This document shows positions 7,021-10,663 of a DNA stretch of 10,663 nucleotides, piece by piece. The notes under the pieces were generated by a model, which was not told where the DNA came from, did no database searches, and saw nothing but the letters and a program-made list of their open reading frames with translations. The stretch spans positions 1-10,663 of the forward strand of contig CATKXN010000096.1 in assembly GCA_949840605.1 (NCBI GenBank), written 5' to 3'. Source of the stretch: an uncultured Alistipes sp. (GTDB lineage Bacteria > Bacteroidota > Bacteroidia > Bacteroidales > Rikenellaceae). Position 1 is the stretch's first letter, and each line of letters starts with the position of its first letter. Both the position numbers and the translations under genes were made by a program.

Positions 7021-8643
7021 ATGAGTCGTTTTTTTCTGCTGGCGTTCTGTTTGTTATCCGCCGGGACGACCTGCGGGCGCAACCTGCATGTCTACCTGAT
7101 CGGCGATTCGACCTGCGCCTCCAAGGAACTCGCCGGACAGAATACCGAGCGGGGATGGGGACAGTTGTTCCAGCCGTTGTTCGACGGCTCGGTCACGGTA
7201 TGCAACCATGCCTCCAACGGACGTTCCACCAAGTCGTTCCGCGACGAGGGGCGGTGGAAGAGCGTCTACGACGCATTGCAGCCGGGCGATTACGTCTTTA
7301 TCCAGTTCGGACACAACGACCGGAAACAGGCCGATTCGACCCGCTACGCCGATCCGGAGCAGTTTGCCGCGAACCTGAGCCGTTATGTGGCCGAGGCGCG
7401 CGGACGGGGAGCCGTGCCGGTTCTGCTGACGCCCGTCGTGCGCCGCCGGTTCACCGACGGCGTCCTGGACGACACCCACGGTCCCTATGCGGACGCCGTG
7501 CGCCGCGTGGCTTCCGAAACGAATGCGGACCTGATCGATGCCGAGCGACTGACCCGCGAATGGGTGTCGTCGCTGGGCGACGGGGCGTCGAAGGCGTATT
7601 TTATGTGGGTCGCGCCGGGAACCTCTCCCCGCTGGCCCGAGGGGCGCGAGGACGACACCCACCTCAACGTCCGCGGAGCCCGCACCGTGGCGCGGATGAT
7701 CGCCGCACGGCTCCCGGAACTGGTTCCCGAACTGGGCCGCCGGCTGAAACCCTCCGATTTCGTGGTGGCGCAGGACGGCTCGGGGGATTTCTTTTCGCTG
7801 ACGGAAGCCGTGGCCGCCGTCCCCGACTTCTGCCGCGATACGACCCGCATTCTGGTCTGCGAGGGCACCTACCGCGAAAAGGTCGTGATTCCGGCTACCA
7901 AACGGTATGTGGCGCTCGAGGGGTGCGGTACGGTGAAAATTACGTGGGACGATTACGCCGCGAAGACCGGCGCTACCGGACATCCGCTGGGCACTTCGGG
8001 CTCTTCGACCGTCTATTTCGGCGGCGACGGATGGACGGTGCGGAACATTGACTTTGAAAACGCCGCCGGGAGAGTGGGGCAGGCGGTCGCCGTGCAGTGT
8101 CTCGGCACCGGCCTCCGGTTCATCGGCTGCCGTTTTCTGGGCAACCAGGATACGCTCTACCTCTACGGTGCCGGCAGCCGCGACGGGGAGACCGTCACGG
8201 AGAATGCCCGCATCCGCTTCGACGGCTGCTATGTCGAGGGCACGACGGATTTCATCTTCGGTTCGGCCGCGGCGCTGTTCCGCAACTGCGAGATCCGTTC
8301 GAAGGCCGATTCCTACGTTACGGCGGCTTCGACCTGCCGGGGACAGGCGTGCGGACTGATTTTCGAGGGCTGCCGTCTGACCGCCTCCGAGGGTGTCGCG
8401 CGCTGCTGGCTGGGGCGTCCGTGGCGCGATCATGCGCAGACGGTCTTTATCGGCTGCGAGATGGGGGCGCATATCCTGCCCGAAGGGTGGCACGACTGGT
8501 CGAAACCGCATGCGCGAAAGACTTCGTTTTATGCCGAATACGGCTCCGAAGGACCCGGCGCCGCACCCCGCAGCCGCGTCGGATGGTCGCATCGACTGAC
8601 GGAAAAAGAGGCCCGGCAGGTGCTTGCGGCCTTTGAAAAATAG
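7021..8643 (+). CDS. Fused CE12 acetylesterase and CE8 pectin methylesterase
   Basis: A 540-residue secreted bifunctional esterase. Residues ~21-238 are an SGNH hydrolase of the CE12 rhamnogalacturonan/pectin acetylesterase type: GDST at 28-31 (nucleophile S30), NHASNGRSTKSF at 62-73, GHND at 97-100 (oxyanion N99), and DDTHLN at 211-216 (D211 and H214). Residues ~246-540 are a CE8 pectin methylesterase: FVVAQDGSGDFFSLTEAV, QAVA at 354-357, GNQDTLY at 374-380 (D377), GTTDFIFG at 407-414 (D410), and LGRPW at 464-468 (R466, W468), matching the two aspartates and arginine of known enzymes. Both sites look intact. Together they would remove acetyl and methyl esters, exposing polygalacturonate to the PL1 and GH28 encoded upstream in the same operon. 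A TTG at 7012 also opens the frame, but the ATG at 7021 directly precedes the signal peptide and is preferred. C18 lacks a good lipobox. Confidence 0.92.
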   Translation: MSRFFLLAFCLLSAGTTCGRNLHVYLIGDSTCASKELAGQNTERGWGQLFQPLFDGSVTVCNHASNGRSTKSFRDEGRWKSVYDALQPGDYVFIQFGHNDRKQADSTRYADPEQFAANLSRYVAEARGRGAVPVLLTPVVRRRFTDGVLDDTHGPYADAVRRVASETNADLIDAERLTREWVSSLGDGASKAYFMWVAPGTSPRWPEGREDDTHLNVRGARTVARMIAARLPELVPELGRRLKPSDFVVAQDGSGDFFSLTEAVAAVPDFCRDTTRILVCEGTYREKVVIPATKRYVALEGCGTVKITWDDYAAKTGATGHPLGTSGSSTVYFGGDGWTVRNIDFENAAGRVGQAVAVQCLGTGLRFIGCRFLGNQDTLYLYGAGSRDGETVTENARIRFDGCYVEGTTDFIFGSAAALFRNCEIRSKADSYVTAASTCRGQACGLIFEGCRLTASEGVARCWLGRPWRDHAQTVFIGCEMGAHILPEGWHDWSKPHARKTSFYAEYGSEGPGAAPRSRVGWSHRLTEKEARQVLAAFEK

Positions 8644-8644
8644 G

Positions 8645-8673
8645 TTTGGATTCCGATTTATTTTGTATATTTG
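8645..8673 (+). promoter_or_regulatory. Promoter of the HTCS gene
   Basis: TTTG at 8645-8648 and TATATTTG at 8666-8673 are 17 bases apart, slightly short of the usual spacing but with a full -33 and -7. The HTCS ATG follows at 8699. Having its own promoter, unlike the tightly packed enzymes, fits constitutive expression of a sensor; that last point is inference. Confidence 0.6.
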
Positions 8674-8698
8674 AAACGATCGGAATTGTTTATTTGCC

Positions 8699-10663
8699 AT
8701 GAAACGACTGCTATTGACGATATTGCTGTCGGGCGTCGCCGTCGGAGGGTTTCCGAGGACCACGCCCCCGCAGTGCCTTTTCCAGACCTACTCCACGCTG
8801 GACGGAATGACCCACGACCGCATCGCCGACATCTACACCGATTCGCGCGGTTTCGTGTGGGTCTGCACGTGGTACGGCGTCAGCCGTTTCGACGGTTACA
8901 CCTTCAAGAATTTCAGCACCGCGCCGGGCGATTTCTCGCCCCTGTCGCACCATCGCTTCATCTCCGTGAGCGAGGATTCGAACGGACACCTCTGGTTCAC
9001 GACCTATAATTTCCACGTCTACCGCCTGAACCGCTATACCGAACAGTTCGAGGACGTGATGTCGCTCGTCGGGGGCGTCGATTCGCAGCATTACCGCATG
9101 ACGCACTGCCTGCACGATGGCCGCGGCAATACGTGGGTGGCGGTCGCCGGACTGGGCGTGGCGCGTTTCAGCGATGCCGGCGACGCATCGCCCGTGCGGC
9201 TCGACGCCTTTTTCGACGCTCCGGCGCTGGGCGGCGATGTCACGGCGATGTATGTCGACGACGGGGGCGACGCCTGGATCGCCGCGGCCGGCGGCCGGCT
9301 GAACCGCGTCGCCGCGGGGGACGGGACGGCCCGCACGCTCTGCGAGACCGCTTCCCCGGGCTTCTCCTTCACGGCCGATGCCGAATGCGTCTACTGCGCC
9401 ACGGCGGACGAAGTGGTCCGCGCCGGGCGCGGGGACGGCACCGTCACCCGCCTGCCGGGCGGCGGCGCTCCGCTCACGGCCCTCGTCGCCGATTCGGTGC
9501 GCAGGACGGTCTATGCCGGCAGCCGTGCGGGGGAGCTCTACCGCGTGTCGGGCGACCGGCTGGCGCGGCTGAATCCCAAAGGGGCGCGTCCGCGCCGTAT
9601 CCGCGACCTCGCCGCCGACTCCCACGGCATCGTGTGGGTGACCTCGGCCGAGACGGGCATCACGCGCTACAATCCCGAGACGGACGATTACAAGCATTTC
9701 GAGCAGCAGCCCTACACCGTCTCCTACAACATCGACACCCTGACCAAGATCGCCGAGGGCGGCGGCCTGCTGTGGATCAAGATGAACAACTGGGGGTTCG
9801 GCTACTACGACCGCGAGCGCGACGAAGTCGAGCCTTTCTACAACGATCCCGAACAGCCCAACTGCCAGATGACCAATGCCGTCGTGCGTTTCGACGTGCG
9901 CGACGACGTGCTGTGGCTCTCGACTTACCACGAGCGCGGCCTGCGCAAGGCGGTGATCCTGCGCCAGCCCGCCGAGGTCTTCACCCTCGATTCGAAATCC
10001 GCGAATCCGCTTTCGGGCGAGATCCGGGCGCTGATGACCGACAGCCGGGGCCGGATGTGGGTCGGCACGCGCGACGGCGAGCTGATCGCCTTCGACGCCG
10101 CGAACCGTCCCGTTTACACGCTCCCGTCGCAGGGGCGGCACGGTACGGGGATGATCTACGCCCTGAAGGAGGACTCCTCGGGCAACATCTGGGTCGGCAC
10201 CAAGGGCGAGGGCCTCTACCGCATGACGCCCGACGGCGGCGGCTATCGGGTCACGCACTTCGCGCACTCCGACACCGACGCCTGGTCGCTGAGCGACGAT
10301 CAGGTCTACTGCGTCGAGGAGGACGGTTCGGGCCGTATCTGGGTGGCGACCTACGGCGGGGGCATCAACCTGCTGGAAGACCCTGCCGGGCACCGCTTCA
10401 TCCACGCCGGCAACCTGATGACGCATTATCCGTCGGATGAGGCGGGGCGCGTGCGGTGGCTGCTTTACGACCGTCCCGACCGGATGTTTGCCGCCACGGT
10501 CGACGGGCTCCTGGTTTTCGACCCGGGGGCCGGCGCCAAACAGATGCGCTTCCGGCTGGTGCAGAAAATCCCGGGCGACGCCGCGTCGCTGGGCAACAAC
10601 GACATCCAATCCCTCCCACTCGGCTTTCTCGGGGTCAGGTGTCGGTTCAACGGCTTCTTGGTC
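8699..10663 (+). CDS. Hybrid two-component system sensor (HTCS), N-terminal part
   Basis: A partial gene, open to the window end (655 codons in frame). Residues 1-~20 are a signal/anchor sequence (MKRLLLTILLSGVAVGG). The rest is a periplasmic beta-propeller of Reg_prop-type repeats, each with a G-x-[VIL]-W-[VIF] core: 51-56 (GFVWVC), 96-100, 141-147, 310-314, 357-360, 403-407, 451-456 (GRMWVG), 495-500 (GNIWVG) and 545-550 (GRIWVA). This is the sensor architecture of Bacteroidota HTCS regulators, usually followed by Y_Y_Y, kinase, receiver and AraC-type DNA-binding domains (about 1,300-1,450 residues in all), none of which is seen here. By position it is the likely activator of the pectinase genes, sensing a pectin oligosaccharide. 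The repeat pattern stops at about residue 637 (NNDIQS): the remaining ~18 codons show no propeller pattern, and no other plus-strand frame restores one. The true gene therefore probably ends or is interrupted at about 10606-10618. Confidence 0.85.
   Translation, partial: MKRLLLTILLSGVAVGGFPRTTPPQCLFQTYSTLDGMTHDRIADIYTDSRGFVWVCTWYGVSRFDGYTFKNFSTAPGDFSPLSHHRFISVSEDSNGHLWFTTYNFHVYRLNRYTEQFEDVMSLVGGVDSQHYRMTHCLHDGRGNTWVAVAGLGVARFSDAGDASPVRLDAFFDAPALGGDVTAMYVDDGGDAWIAAAGGRLNRVAAGDGTARTLCETASPGFSFTADAECVYCATADEVVRAGRGDGTVTRLPGGGAPLTALVADSVRRTVYAGSRAGELYRVSGDRLARLNPKGARPRRIRDLAADSHGIVWVTSAETGITRYNPETDDYKHFEQQPYTVSYNIDTLTKIAEGGGLLWIKMNNWGFGYYDRERDEVEPFYNDPEQPNCQMTNAVVRFDVRDDVLWLSTYHERGLRKAVILRQPAEVFTLDSKSANPLSGEIRALMTDSRGRMWVGTRDGELIAFDAANRPVYTLPSQGRHGTGMIYALKEDSSGNIWVGTKGEGLYRMTPDGGGYRVTHFAHSDTDAWSLSDDQVYCVEEDGSGRIWVATYGGGINLLEDPAGHRFIHAGNLMTHYPSDEAGRVRWLLYDRPDRMFAATVDGLLVFDPGAGAKQMRFRLVQKIPGDAASLGNNDIQSLPLGFLGVRCRFNGFLV
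10616..10663 (-). other. Foreign-looking terminal segment, possible coding tail on the minus strand
   Basis: Read on the minus strand from the window end, these bases give an open frame beginning DQEAVEPTPDPEKAEWEG, which looks like natural acidic, proline-containing protein sequence. On the plus strand they do not fit the HTCS. The segment is too short to identify. Its PTP[ED] style loosely recalls residues 282-293 of the ATPase at the left end, but this is weak. Confidence 0.3.

Noticed and set aside
9133..10440. 435-residue plus-strand open frame
   Set aside because: Arginine- and glycine-rich out-of-frame reading of the HTCS gene; the true frame from 8699 carries the repeats.
8711..10609. 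632-residue minus-strand open frame over the HTCS gene
   Set aside because: Antisense to clear propeller repeats. Only its extension past about 10616 is of interest, and that is reported separately.
1..10663. CRISPR array, rRNA, or complete insertion sequence
   Set aside because: No regularly spaced repeats, no ribosomal RNA-like stretch and no transposase were found.

Overview
The window looks like chromosomal DNA of a GC-rich gut Bacteroidota, most likely Alistipes or a close relative. The reasons are Bacteroidota-type promoters (-7 TAnnTTTG, with -33 TTTG at some genes), the lack of Shine-Dalgarno-like sites at most starts, a hybrid two-component sensor beside polysaccharide-degrading genes, and a DUF3853/RepA-like ATPase pair typical of Bacteroidota mobile elements. 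The genus is an inference from composition and gene style only.

Left part (1-1909): the inner end of a mobile element, visibly more AT-rich than the rest. Two minus-strand genes overlap: a DUF3853 winged-helix/HTH protein (1138-1461) followed by a RepA-like P-loop ATPase (17-1150). Both are read from a clear promoter at 1526-1555. Between this promoter and the tRNA lie about 350 bases with no gene, then a cluster of four TGTATG repeats and a strong minus-strand terminator. Next comes tRNA-Ser(GCU) on the minus strand (1910-2001) with its own promoter. This layout suggests an element integrated at the tRNA 3' end, with no integrase on this side.

Right part (2152-10663): a pectin-utilisation locus on the plus strand. 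It holds a secreted DUF4861 protein, then a tightly spaced operon of GH28 polygalacturonase, a PL1 pectate lyase lipoprotein (FN3 domain and Ca-binding-like tail), and a fused CE12 acetylesterase-CE8 pectin methylesterase. Together these would remove methyl and acetyl esters from pectin and cut the polygalacturonate backbone by hydrolysis and beta-elimination. A hybrid two-component system (HTCS) gene with its own promoter follows; only its periplasmic beta-propeller sensor is in the window. No SusC/SusD pair is present here.

The last ~50 bases do not continue the HTCS propeller in any plus-strand frame. Read on the minus strand they give an open, plausible peptide of different style. This points to an insertion boundary or an assembly chimera at about 10606-10618.
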